Positions 1-12,200 of a stretch of DNA of 64,000 nucleotides are shown in pieces; the first letter of the stretch is position 1; every line of letters begins with the position of its first letter. This stretch comes from Prinia subflava. Taxonomy: Eukaryota > Chordata > Aves > Passeriformes > Cisticolidae. Location of the stretch: NCBI RefSeq assembly GCF_021018805.1, contig NC_086283.1, forward strand, positions 59,235,803 through 59,299,802, written 5' to 3'. The notes below the pieces were generated by a model. It ran no database searches, had not been told where the DNA came from, and worked only from the letters and a program-made list of their open reading frames with translations. A program made the position numbers and the translations under genes.

Positions 1-2737
1 ACAATTAAGAAAATAATCAATAGCCACAGACAAGAATTCTTTCTGTCTGTGGTACTGACTTCAGAGACAGGAAGAATCAATTTTTTCCCAAACAAATTTC
101 AAGCAAATTGATGCTCAGTTCCTGAAAGGCTGGTAGATTAAATACCTAGACAAACCACCAGACACAATTAATTTTCTTAACTGCTAAAGGCTCATGAACG
201 TCTTTCGAAGATAGACAAACATAATTCAGACAAGTTCATACAAAACCTACAGAGCGTGAAAATGTGAAAGCAATGTTTGAGACTAGTTAGCCTACATTAA
301 ACCTGTGTATTTGCCTGATTGTTAACATATATAACTGTTTGTCTTTGAAAGAAATTCCCCATAAGAAGCTACTCGACAAACTGCCAGGAGGATTTTATAC
401 AGGCATACAGTATCTAGAAATCACACTTTTCCCCTTGAACTCTCTCTTGCTCAGAGAACATCGTAAGTGAATTGACACAACCTCAAGACATAGTACTGTC
501 AGAATTTCACTGCATATACATGGACATTGATTCATGCCTAAAAGAGAAATCTCATAAGACATCACATTACTAATACCTAGGCAAGAGCACTGTATTACTT
601 GATTTACACAGCACTCCCTGCTTTCTGGGGCTGGGATTATGCTTCACCTTTCAAGGGAAATAAGATTAGGTTTTTGCACACTCAGGCAGCTTAAATGGCA
701 TAGCTATTTACATAATGAATGGCCTACTGCATCAGGCCTGGATCAGTATTCCAACCCTGATCATGGCAACATGAAATGATGCTGTGTGAGACAGGCACAC
801 GAGCTTGGCAACATTCTGTCGTTCCCCCCATACTCAGGCAGTATCCACCATTATGACAATTAACAGAATTCCCAGTACTGACGCTTTCAACTCATGAAGC
901 TCACTTCTGTCCATGTATTTGTCTAATCATTTATCAAGAGGCTGAAATTGAAAGACTGTTTGTTCATGAGACACTGTGATTCCTAAAAGTGTATTTCAAG
1001 AAGTTGATGACTGCTTGTCACGATATCTGAAGTTAAGATCTTCAAACTTCAGTTGAGAGCTGCCCAAGTTATTACTTTTGGCCCAGTATTTAGAAAGAAC
1101 TTATCCACCAGACCTGTAAATAAGGAGTTCAAAAAAGGTTACGGTTAAAAAAAGTAAATCCACAAATCCCTGGTCACGACGCTTAAGGATTTACATAAGA
1201 ACTTGCATTGTTTCAAAAAGAAATTTGCATTTACCTAGTCAATTACAGAAGAGTTTAATGAGCTTTTATACCAGAGACTTCAACTGTTTGATATTTATTA
1301 AGGTACTGACCAGATGATAAGAAATGTCTAACACAACAAAATGTTGTTATGTTGTCTAAATGGCAACGGAAGGCATTAAATATCTAATCAATCTAGAAGC
1401 ATGGAACAAATCAACTTTTTGACAAGGAAATACTTTGCACCAGTCATCACAATACATGTGCAGAGAACATACTCCTCTAGTTGTTCTAGGAGATTGTGAG
1501 AAAGGTCAATGATAGACTTTTTTCCAACTAAATTAGTTTTCAAACAGCTGCTTTAATGTTCCAGAGTCTGTTTGGAACATAAAATCCATGTAAGGCATGA
1601 TGTTTGTCTAAGGCTTCTGAAAGTAAGAAGGGAAGTGTCCATTGTGTCTGTTTCTGCACTATACATAGAATACGGAAGTCAAATCATGCATGATACCAAA
1701 ACAGGATGGTGTTCTGATAACAATTATTCTCAAGTTCTTGTGCTGGAGCAAGATAGTCCCCAGTAAACACCATTTTTTTCAGAGTATCTAATGCATATGT
1801 TTTGAACCTTACAAGTGAGCTGACATTAAAAGCAGCGCTACCACTAAATAAGCACTGGGAGGTCTCCATTACCCAGTTTATCTCGATGAGCACTGTTCAG
1901 AGAAACACTACAAAGCTGCCCCCTCATACATAAGATATGTCAGTAATTTCTGGTATCAGGTTGCAAAATGAAGATTAATTCTAAAGATGTTCTGACAATG
2001 AACTGGGGAGCAGTTTCAACTTAGTCTGAAGGAGAGTGGCATCCTACTGCAGCGACAAAGGGATGTCACATGAGAGCAAAATATGCCCCTGTGGCCCTGG
2101 TGACAAATAGAAGCAAAGTCTTCTGAGAGTGTTGCAACACCAAGCCCTTTCCACTTAGGCTTCAGTTAAAACCTTTCATAAGGAGAAGTGTTTATTTTGG
2201 GCTGCTTTAGCTACCATTAGACTAACTAGAAACACACTAACCTATACTTCTCAACACACAGTTCCCACCCTTCTCCAAACGCAGGTTCTGCAGTGGCGGG
2301 CTTGGTACATTCAGTACAAAGGTTACCAAGGAACAAAGGCTAAAGGTTTAGTAAAATTAAACATTAGCTTAACTGCTCTTATGCTTTAATACTAAGATGA
2401 CCCTCCCTGAAGACAGAAACTCAAGTGGCGGATTTATCTAGCTTTCAGAAGCCTGCCTTCAGGCAGGCTCCTGGATTAGACCAGATCAGCACCGTTCGCA
2501 TTAGGATATGGGCACACCCTGGGCATCTTCAGGGGATACCAACTATAACCGAGGGAGCAGGGAGACAGCTCACCTTGTGGCACAGTGCTCCCAGGACGGC
2601 GCCGATCCACCCCCGGGACCAACCCGCGGGCAGCGCCGGGCCAAGGGTCCCGCCGGCACGGCCCCCGAGGAACAAGGGGAGCCGGGACCCCCTCACCCCC
2701 CAGCCCCACCTGCCGCCCCCGCAGGGCGTGCCCGTAC
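1..2737 (-). other. CLTA: CLTA intron 1 (partial)
   Basis: This AT-rich sequence runs leftward from the CLTA exon 1 donor. I looked for the conserved central light-chain helix (heavy-chain binding region) on the minus strand and did not find it. The short open frames here have no family resemblance, and I see no clear repeat. Confidence 0.6.
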
Positions 2738-3260
2738 CGAGGCCCTCGGGACCCTGCAGCGCCTCGGGCACCTCGCCGTTCTCCAGGATGCCGAAGCCCT
2801 CGTCGTTCTCGATGCCCGCGATCTCGTTCTCCTGCTGCGCCAGGAAAGCGGCGGCGGGATCCTCCTCGCCACCGTCGGACGTCCCGTTCCCGGCCGGCGG
2901 CTGCTGCGGCTGCTGGGCACCGAAGAGCTCCATGTCGGCCATGGGTGAAGGCGGGCACACAGCTGCGGCTCCGCACCGCGCCTACGCCGGGCAGCAGCGC
3001 GGAAGGGGCGGGGGGGCCCCGCCTGCGCCAATGAGCGGCGAGCGCCGCCGATCCCGCCCAATCAGCGATCGGCCGTGGCGGGGCCTGCGGAACGCCAGCC
3101 AATCAGCGCCCAGAGAGCAGCGGGGGGGGCGGGGCGGAGCGCGGCCCCGGTGGCCGGGGGAGCGGGGCAGCAGCGGCGGGCTCCGCTCCATCGGGATCCG
3201 CTCCAGCGGGCTGCTGCGGGACCGAGGTCGCCTCTGCCAGCCTGCCAAAGTACAGGCACT
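2560..3260 (-). promoter_or_regulatory. CLTA: CpG-island promoter of CLTA
   Basis: A GC-rich, CpG-dense block covers CLTA exon 1 and its upstream flank. Upstream of the ATG are three CCAAT motifs on the plus strand (3028-3032, 3058-3062, 3099-3103) and GC-box runs near 3001-3015 and 3120-3135. There is no evident TATA box, as is usual for a housekeeping gene. CpG islands often fire in both directions, but I see no supported plus-strand gene leaving this one. Confidence 0.75.
2738..2942 (-). CDS. CLTA: Clathrin light chain A, first coding exon (partial gene)
   Basis: Clathrin light chains bind the clathrin heavy-chain hub and regulate coat assembly at the plasma membrane and trans-Golgi. The frame starts at an ATG at 2942 (MADMELFG) and holds the near-invariant light-chain block EEDPAAAFLAQQENEIAGI followed by ENDEGFGIL, at about residues 26-52. 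It ends after 68 codons plus one base at a GT donor (2737-2736, gtacgg). The FGIL continuation resembles CLTA more than CLTB, and the RNF38 linkage in this window also fits CLTA. An in-frame upstream ATG at 2960 is possible, but MAD is the family start. The remaining exons lie beyond position 1: I see no second exon in 1-2737. The exon sits in a CpG island. Confidence 0.93.
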
Positions 3261-3394
3261 CCGCTGGGACAAGACACCGGTCCGTCGGCAACTGGAGACA
3301 AATTCGAACCCGCAGAATACGTCCAGAACAGCGGTTCTGGCAAACATCTTTCTCTCGTGATTTTGGTTGCCTCCTGTCTGACACAGGGAAGCTT

Positions 3395-3760
3395 AAGTCA
3401 CAGAACCACAGCAGGTGTCAGGTTGGTAGGGACCACAGTGGGTCATCTGGTTCAACGTTCCTTAATCAGGGTCATCCCAGAGCATTTGGCACAGGATTGT
3501 GTCTATATGGTTCTTGATATCTCCAGTGAGGGAGACTTCACACCCTCTCTTGACAATCTGTTCCAAAACGCTCAGTCACCCACACAGTCAAGTTCTTTCT
3601 CATACTCAAGCGGAATTCACTGTGCATCAGTTCTTGCCAGTTGTCTCATGTCCTAGTGGTTGGCACCACCAAGAAGAGCCTGGCTTCTGCTCTTGACACC
3701 TCTGCCTGTAGATATTTATACACATTAATGAAGTCAAACCAGTGTAAATTCAGGAAGCAC
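3395..3760 (-). repeat. CR1 LINE fragment
   Basis: This is the reverse complement of an avian CR1 3' region. It opens with an agaaccacagcagg-type 3' terminus and continues through the usual order of words: gggaccacagtgggtcatctgg, then a 'dominant clause' on sudden lead-in (gagacttcacaccctc), ctgttccaaaacgctc, and aagttctttctcatactcaa. It is decayed, and boundaries are approximate. Confidence 0.8.
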
Positions 3761-3869
3761 GTGTTCCAACTGACTGTGTGTTGACAAAATGTTTGTTGGA
3801 AGGGCAGTGATTTCTGATACAATTTTTTGACAGTTACTTTGACCAGTTCCTGTATCTGGCATATAACAC

Positions 3870-4440
3870 AGATAGAATCACACAATTGTAGAATGTTAAG
3901 GGATTAGAATGGACTAAAGATCATCTAGTCCCAACCCCTGCTGCCTTGGACAAGGAAACCTTCCACTAGAGCAGATTGTTCCAGGCCTTATCCAACCTGG
4001 CCTTCAACACTGCCAGGGTTGGAACACCCATAGCCTCCTCCCTGGGCAACCTGTTCCAGTGTCTCCCTGCCAGAAGACTAAAGAATTCCTTCCTAATAGC
4101 TAGCCTAAATTTCCTCCCTTTCAGTTTGTACCCATTATCCCTTGCCTTGTCATGACAGTTCCTGACATTGACTCCCGCTCCAGTTTCCGTGTAGTACCCT
4201 TTAGTTTCTGAGAGGTTGCACAACCTTCTCGGAGATGAATAGACCCAACTTCCTCAGTCTTTGTAAGGGAGGTGCTCCAGTCCTCTAACCAACATCGTGG
4301 CCTCCTCTGGACTTACTCCAACAGTTCCATGTCTTTCTTATGCTGAGGGCATTGGAACAGTGTGCAGTACTCCAGGTGGAGTCTCACATGAGCAGAGAGG
4401 GGGACAATCACCGCCTTTGACCTGCTGACTATGCATGTAG
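3870..4440 (-). repeat. CR1 LINE 3' fragment
   Basis: A second CR1 piece in the same orientation begins with agaatcacacaattgtagaa and carries gatcatctagtcccaaccc and cctgttccagtgtctccctg. It extends to the sentence-like CR1 segment ending near gaccctgctgac-type sequence at about 4430. Its 3' family differs from the copy just to the left. Minus-strand ORF remnants are broken. Confidence 0.8.
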
Positions 4441-5714
4441 TTTACTGGCACAGCAGAGAGGGGAGGGAGAAATATTGCTGTAAGAAAAGAGAAAATTATG
4501 CTGGCAGCCCTCAAGATGCTGCAGTTGCTGCAAGATCTGTTTAATCCCTCTTACATAGTGCCTATAAGTTTGTGTGTAGGATTTGTCATATATTAGAAGT
4601 AATGCTACCCAGGCTTATGTTATAGTCCCAAACATGGATTCAGACATATTTCAGAAGGAGGCCAAACTCAGAGCAAACTTTTACTCTGAAAGACAGTTGT
4701 TTCCCTTATGAATTTAATGGGTGATATAAACCACATGCTGAGTTACACTTTTTCCCCCTTCAATATAATTTGCTAGAGAAAAAAGCACAAATAAACTCCT
4801 GTGCTGTGACAGAGAGCTCCCTTCACCTCATTTAGGGAGGCACCTCAAATAAAACATGTGCCTAGTTTCTACTATGAAAACTCAGAATCTGATATGGCAG
4901 AAGGCTAGACTTCCCTGAATTTTGTCTCTCACAGAAACACAGCAAGGTTATTTATTTTAAATAATCTCTAGCTGCCACGAGAAAGCAAAAGAATTAAAAA
5001 TAACAGCAGTAAGGAAGCCCATAACTAAAAACAGGAGATGATAAAAATGAAATGCCATAATGAAGTCACAGAAACTTGCTGACTTTGTTCTGCAAGTTCT
5101 TCTAAAAACATACTCCCATTTTCATCAGTATCTTTTCCTTATATGTAAATAAAGGTAATATTGCACTGCTTCCTTTTAACTATAACTAGTGAATTTTGGA
5201 TGACTGTCTAGCTATTTCTTCTTTTGCTTTACCACTGCCTCTTAGTCCTCTGGGAGATTTCTGATGGCACAAACAAGTAGGGCATTGTAATTTAAAATGA
5301 AAAGCAAATCCGGTTACTTGCTAGTCTAAAAATTGCAGAGTAGGGATTAAGGAATATGAAATATAAGGAGAATTGTAATTTTTCAAATGGCCCAAGAAAA
5401 TTATTTTCTGTGTTCCATCAGAATGAGTAACTGAATGTTATTGCTTTAGATGCAAAGGAAAATACAGTGAGCCATTAGATCTGTTTTGATGATGAATTCA
5501 AAAAGTTTTATGTTATTGATAATTCAGATGCACATGAAGTGTTCTTACACTGACAAAGCTATTACTACTTTCCTGCTTTCTTACCCTGTAAAAGAAGTCA
5601 AAGATACCTGCTTTTCTAAAGGCAGGTGTTACTCCTTAGAGAGTAGTACAAAACATAAGAGTAGCATACACTTTGTTATTCATCTGATGCCTTGGGAAGG
5701 CTGACCTGAAACAG
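4441..5714. other. Intergenic, no gene seen
   Basis: This AT-rich intergenic sequence has no recognisable exon, RNA gene or clear repeat on either strand. Confidence 0.5.
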
Positions 5715-6110
5715 AGACTGGACAGAGCTAAGAGAATAAAGTAGATATTTATTGAAAGGCCTTTAGGGTACACCTTGGATAGGACAAGAGCCTGACCAGG
5801 GCCCAAGGTGGACACCAAATGGGCACAAAAAGTGGATGCCCGGTCACGAGGTCTTACACTTTTGTAAGTTTTGATCCATTTGCATTTTGGGGTTTAATTG
5901 TCCAATTACAGCTCCAGGTTGTGAAGTCCCATCCTTCTTGTTTTCCTTCTTCACTCCACCATTGTTTATGCTTTTGGACCTGAAAGTTGTACTTGTTGTC
6001 GTTTGTCTTCAGCAGGAAAAGGATTTGTTTTGTCTACCTACTCTGTGGAGAGAGTTTACTAGCACTTAATGAGGCACAGAACTACAGTCCTACACAACAC
6101 AGAATCTGAA
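5715..6110. mobile_element. Probable LTR-derived repeat
   Basis: The block has a polyadenylation-type agaataaagtagatatttat motif and then a sequence pattern I associate with songbird endogenous retroviral LTRs (ttttgatccatttgcatttt, ttaattgtccaattacagct). No retroviral coding remnant adjoins it, so it is probably a solo or truncated LTR. Ends and orientation are uncertain. The family assignment rests on memory of similar avian LTRs. Confidence 0.45.
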
Positions 6111-7985
6111 AAACAACAAAGCTAAAACTTAAGGCATCACATCCATAGTGGTTTGTTGATGTGTCACACTGGGGAGAAGAGTTTGTTACAGAAATATTAG
6201 ATTAATAAAGCCTCATGGAAGTATGAAAAGTCAAACAGACAACAAAGGAGTGTCAGGATTGTTCTGTTTCTCTCCATTCTTTGAAAGATGATGACATTTA
6301 ATTCCAGTTTCTATATGTAGTGAAATTTGGGTTAGAAGTAGTTTAAAAATAAGTTTTTGAGCATTTATGAAAATATCGGTTTGCAGCTCTGCACTTCCAA
6401 CATTAAGAAAGTCATTGCAAGAGTGTAGTGGGATTTCTCTGACTCTTTCCCAATGTTTTTGATTTAAGAAATTAAATAATTAGTAGAATAGATATTTCTA
6501 GGGGAAAAAAAAAATTGACATGCAAGTCCTTACAACACTCTGTAAGTATGCAAATGAGAAAGACATTTCACAGCTTACATCTGGACATGAATCAGTTCTC
6601 AGGAAATCTCTCTAACTGGAAGCTCTGCACAAGAGCTCGCAGCTGATGGCAAGTCAAAAGTGAGAGCACTAAATGACTAGGACTTGGTCCAGTTCCATTG
6701 AAATCAATTAAGAGCTTTCCTCAAACTGCTGATGACTAGTGACTTTCAAGCTATAGACTGAAATTAGAAAAACCTCCCAACTTTTCCCTTATGGGAACCT
6801 ACTATTTTATAACTAGACTCCTATATCAGAAAGATGGTGTCTGCTTGGGCTCAGATTGCCAGATTCAATTTGCAAGGTACAAGAGCCAAAAAGAACTGAT
6901 TTGAGAGGCACATAAAGCTACCAGCATCAGTCTGCTCCACAACAGCTACTCTGCACATCACTCCACATCAATCTGAAAGCTCCCTCAAAGCAGATTTGTA
7001 AAGGTCACTGCACATACACTGACTTGGGCACTTACAGCTACAATTAACAGTTCTATTAAATGGGTTTATGAAGACTAAAGCCCACAAAGAAAACATTAGT
7101 ACATGTCACTGCCATTCAGCTCAAGCCCATCTGCACTACAGACTCATGCTGTAGCTGTTCACCTTGTTTTGATAGGGCTGGATTTAAAGTCAAGCCAGGG
7201 TCTGTAACTCATATTGACAGTAGCAGCTTAAGTAAGCCATCTGCCTGCTCTGACTGCCTAGGAAGACCAAAGAGCAATTCCCCTATTCAGACAATCAAAC
7301 TGGAGACATGTTTATTGCTACAACATGAAAGAGAAGCCAGTCTTTAAATATATGTAGCTCTCATCCCCAGAAGAAAGGCAGTTTTTTGTGAGAGAGGCTC
7401 CATGGGTGCATATTGTGCATATTGTCACTTGATAGGCAAGAGGGTTTGAAGTGGCCCACCCTTACTTCACATGTATATTGACAAACATCTCTTCTGCTAC
7501 AAGACCTCCAATACCACGGCAAGACACACTGCTTTCAGTTTATCAAGCTGATTTGCTGCCATAAGAATTTAATTAGATGGAGGAATGAAGAGATGCTGCT
7601 GGTAGTGTCCATACTGTTAAACACAAACATCGCAAGAGGTGCAGCTGCTTTCCAAGGAACACACAGTAGTCAGTAAAATAAGGATTGTACCTACAATGAT
7701 AAACGTGGGGTGCTATGCTGCTTTTTTATTGCTTCAACAGCTATATCCAATCATCACAGCTGTGCATGATATTCAAACAGAATCTGAGTAAGCAGAGAAT
7801 AGACATTGTTCCCTACCTAAGGGAAGCACAGAGCTGCACAAGGATTACGAAGTGGAGGGTTAAACTGTCAGAGCAGAATGGTAAGTAATATGACAAGAAT
7901 AGTATAAAGCGACAGGTTTGCAAAGACAAGGTCAAGATACTTGAAATTATATAAATTATAGAGTAAGCAATTCCATGAAGGTAAA
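6111..7985. other. Intergenic, no gene seen
   Basis: Nothing recognisable is present apart from AT-rich unique-looking DNA. The short open frames lack splice-site context or family resemblance. Confidence 0.5.
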
Positions 7986-9220
7986 GTCTTGTCAACATTT
8001 TGTATGGATAGAGTGAGCCTCTCCTTAATACAAAAGTACTTCAATCCTTTAATAGCCTTTGTTGTCTTGCCCTGGACTCACTCCAGTATGTTCACATCTT
8101 TCTTGTTCTGTGGGCCCAAAACTGGATTCACCATTCCGATGTGCTGAATGCAGAGGAAGGATCACTTTCTTTCACATGCTGGCAGTGGTCTTCCTAGTGC
8201 AGCCCAGGATGCTGTTGGCCTTTTTCATCATAAGGGCATATTGCTGGTAGATGATACGCTTCCTGCCTCCAAAGACCCCAAGGCCCTTCCTTGCAAGATA
8301 TTCTCCAGCCCCCAGAATGTACTGATGGCTGGAATTATTCTTATTCCAGTGTAAGACTTTATATTTCCCACTGCTGAGCTCTATGAGATTTTTGCCTCTG
8401 CCCAATTCTCCAGCCTACCAAGGTCCCTCTCAGTGGCAACACAACCCTCTGATGTAACAGTCACTCCTCCTGGTTTTGTATAATATGTGAACTTGCTGTA
8501 GCAGCACTCTGCTCCACCATCTAGGTCGTTAATAAAGAACCTCATCAGTACTGGCCCCACTATCATTCCCTGAAGTATAATGCTAGCAAACTTGCTTTCA
8601 GCTTGATTTTGTGCCACATATCGCAACCTCTAGACCTGATTGCTTAGATAATTTTCAGTTCACCTTACTATCCATTTATTCATCCCATAGATCATCAGCT
8701 TGTCTTTTAGAACGTTGTGAAAGACAGCATAAAACCCTATGACAGCCAAGGTAAACAATGTGTCACTGCTCTCCATTCATGCAGCAGGCAAGGCAACTCA
8801 CTGTGGAAGGTCATCAAGTTGGTTAAGCATGACTTTCCCTCCATAAGTTCATGGTGGCTTCTTCTGATGACTTTTTGTCCTTTCTGATACTGGAAATGGT
8901 ATCCAGGATTAGTTGCTCCATCATCTTCCTGTGGGCTCACCTGAAGCTGGTTGGCCTGTTGCTCTGATGATGTTCCTTTTTGGCTTTCTGGAAGACAGGT
9001 ATGGCACTTGCTCTCTTCAGTCTTGAGGAACATTCTCAATTGCCATGGCCTTTCAAAGACTATCAAGGGTGGACTCTCAAAGACATCAGTCAGCTTTGCT
9101 ACTAGTGGAGTATGTAAGGCCTACTTGTTTATGTGCTCCTTAAACTGTTCCTTCTCAGCCCAGGGAAAGTTTCTTTTTTCTTTAGTTCAGCCTATTCCTC
9201 TGGTTGCAGAGCCTTGAGAT
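7986..9220 (-). repeat. CR1 LINE fragment with reverse transcriptase remnant
   Basis: A CR1 copy of about 1.2 kb lies on the minus strand. The minus-strand frame 8626-8381 keeps the CR1 reverse-transcriptase neighbourhood: GPVLMRFFINDLD, then a decayed KF..YTKPGG where intact elements have a KFADDTKLGG-type catalytic box, then ATERDLGRLENWAE. Thus the catalytic Asp pair is lost. On the right it continues into the connecting region (about 8737-9066). It is a dead fragment. Confidence 0.85.
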
Positions 9221-12200
9221 TCTTGAAGTTTAAGATTGTTTTATTGCAACAGACCTAATAAGGTGCTCCAAGTTTATTCATAATTTAAGGTGGAGAGTTT
9301 GATTTAGGTGCATACAAATACAGTGTAGAGATAAGTCTTTCTGATAGTTGAAACAGTAGTTTGTGGCTCTGCATGGATCATCACTTCCTCAGAAACACAA
9401 GAAAAACTAGAACTAGGCTTTTGATGACTTACCATTTGTTTTCTTAAGAGTATCTGCTTTGCTAAAAGGAGTCAGAGGAAATGTACTCTGAGGAGTACAG
9501 AAAAATAATGTTATAGCATGTTGCATTTCTATAAAGATGGTGAAGCCAACTTTTTTGTGTGTTCTAAGAGGTGTATGAAATAATAAGGGAGAATGTGCTT
9601 GAAGAACCTTTTAGTTCTTGGTACAAAACTCATTCATTATCAGGAAGAAAAAGCCCCATGTAGGGACAGAAGAAAAAATTACCTATTTGCAAGTATTTCT
9701 GGAACACATTTGCAAGCCAGGTTATTGATTCCTCTTTTCAGGATAAAGGCTTGCTGCAAAAACCAACCAACCAACCAACCAAAAAACATTCCCATGTTGA
9801 ACTGCTGAAGCTTGCAAGAAGCCTCAAATTCCTGCCTTATTAAATTTGCTTAATCTGCTCTTGTCTGGCATCCATGCCAACAAGGAAGATTATTGATGTC
9901 ATTGTGAGGCCACTCAATCATCTTTGAAATGCCATTTGGAAGGGTTCCTTAAGCCTGAATAACGGCAATTACCATTCATATCTTCAAGAACAAGTTCACA
10001 GAAAAACATTTTGAATTCCTCACTATTGAAAGATTAAACAGAATCTCCACAAAGCAATGACACATATGTTTGAGTTCATGGTTTCTTCTTGTAGAATGTG
10101 CTGCATGTGAAGTTCTTACATCCAAAGGAAGACTTGTCAGCCTGCTTGACAGAACTGTCCTGAGAGAAAAATTAGTTCTCCACAGATGATAACTTCCTAG
10201 CCTGTCTGATCAAACTGATTGCAACTGTGTAGGTAGCAAGCATCTTTCTGTCCTATAATATCACCCTCATCTTCTCTGACATAACTGAAGATATCTACTT
10301 GATTTACAGCAGAAATTGTAAATTCCCACACCACCATCAGAAGTATTCAGTGAAAAATTTTTCTTTGGTAGCATATTTGAAAATGTGTTGAATAAATTAG
10401 TTTCCAATCAAGTTTTCTGGACAACCTGTATTACATCTTTGTTCTACAGTTTGGATTCCCAAGGTTACTTCACAATACATTGTCTTAGTATTTTAGTATC
10501 CCTTCTGGATGTGGAACTTCTGCAACTCCTAAGGTGGTAAAACTAAATGAAATATTAGCAAATAATCTACAACTTCTTTCATGTATTGCAGTCCTGTTGC
10601 CTTCCTTAGAAATAATGCAGCAGTCCCCTTTTCTGGATTTGATTTACAGACACAAAAGCACTCCATGAAGTGTAGAATAAGTATTTCATCTTGCCCAAAC
10701 CAAACACAGGTCACAAAAAATTGAGAAAAGTCTGACTACATAGAAACAACTCATGCAAAGAAGCATAAATAGAAGTAACTCTTTAATTATATTTCTGCTC
10801 TAAACTGCATTTCAAAGTGTGATTTTTTGTGGTTTAATTGAACCTGAAATAAATGACAGCCACCTGAAATACAGGAATTGTTGAAGCCCACAGTGAGTAG
10901 AAATCCCAATTTACTGCAGACTGTTGCAAGGTAAGGAAGTTGAGTTAAGAAGGCTCTGGTAGAAGGGAAAAGCTATTCTTTATTGACCAGGGTTTTTCTT
11001 TTTACCTTTTTAATTAATTGGCATTTTTACAAGAATATTGAAAGGTAGTTTGACTATATGGAAAACTGGGTAGTCAAGAGTTTTTGAAGCTCTTGGATCA
11101 GCTAAGATTTTCTCATTCCCCTCCTAAAACAGCAGCAAGTTTATGATTGAATTCCATACAGAAGGTGAGGTATTGCACCACTTTCCCCTGTCTAAGTGTC
11201 TAAGTAATCTACATTTTAAACACATAGAAAGCATTCATTCAATTCCCTTATCACCAAATACAGTAACCTGACTTTTTTTCCCTAGGTAATCAAGGCAGTA
11301 GCACCTATATGAATGCTTATTTTTCTGGTCAGAGTTCAGTTTTCTTTCTAACACTTGCAAGTGTTAGAGATTTATTTCTTTGCAACAGCACACTTAAAGT
11401 CTGATCTGCTGTAGGAAAGCAACTGGATCCAGATGCAAGATCCCTCTTACAGCGGGAACTTGTGACTAATACATACAAACCAGCTGGGAATGGGTTTGGC
11501 TATGACCTCAGCCCACAGACTGTAGTGATGAGTAGGTTAATGATGAGCAGTGTCAGCCAGTCAGGCCAGGAGGCTGAGATGTAGACTGGCACTCCCACAG
11601 CACCGCTGAGGCAGGACTGACAGCCCTGAGCTCAGCTGACAAACAAACATTTTGTTTATTCTCACTGTTTTGTGTGTCACGGGTTTCTGCATCACACACT
11701 ATTCAACTGTTCCTCTGACAACAGATGTATTATTTCTGTCCTATGGCTCTCCCTTATGCCTTTTATAGTCACGTGGAGGTTTCTTAGTGTAATAATTTAC
11801 ATTTACCTCTCAGAAGAGTGAGAGTATTAGTCCTCTCCCTCTCTGCCCTCAATTTATTGAGTGTACTCTTCTCCCTCCTCTGCTCCTACAGAGTAGAACT
11901 GAAGTACAACCAGATTAGAGTGGACGGTGTCTACTTATTCCAAATACCTATTCAGAGATGCCAAAGACCAGATATTTTATATAGGTATTGTGTTAATTCA
12001 GCACATTTCTCATACTGATTGGAAGCTGCATGGATTCAACGATCTGTAAACTAAACAATAATGCTTTGAATAAGCAAGCTAGAAGAATTCAGTTTGACAA
12101 TTAGTTGTGAAAAGCTTATTTTAGTGATTAGCCCAGTATCATCCAGCAATTTGGTGGCAAAAACAGTGAATCAGAACTGGCTGATTTAGGGACCAGCTTT

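Noticed and set aside
2425..3360. 311-codon plus-strand ORF over the CLTA CpG island
   Set aside because: It runs antisense to CLTA exon 1, is biased to Pro, Arg, Gly and Ser by GC content, and matches no family.
11415..11584. 55-codon open segment after an acceptor-like gctgtag
   Set aside because: It has no donor partner or recognisable protein and a weak acceptor; chance is sufficient.
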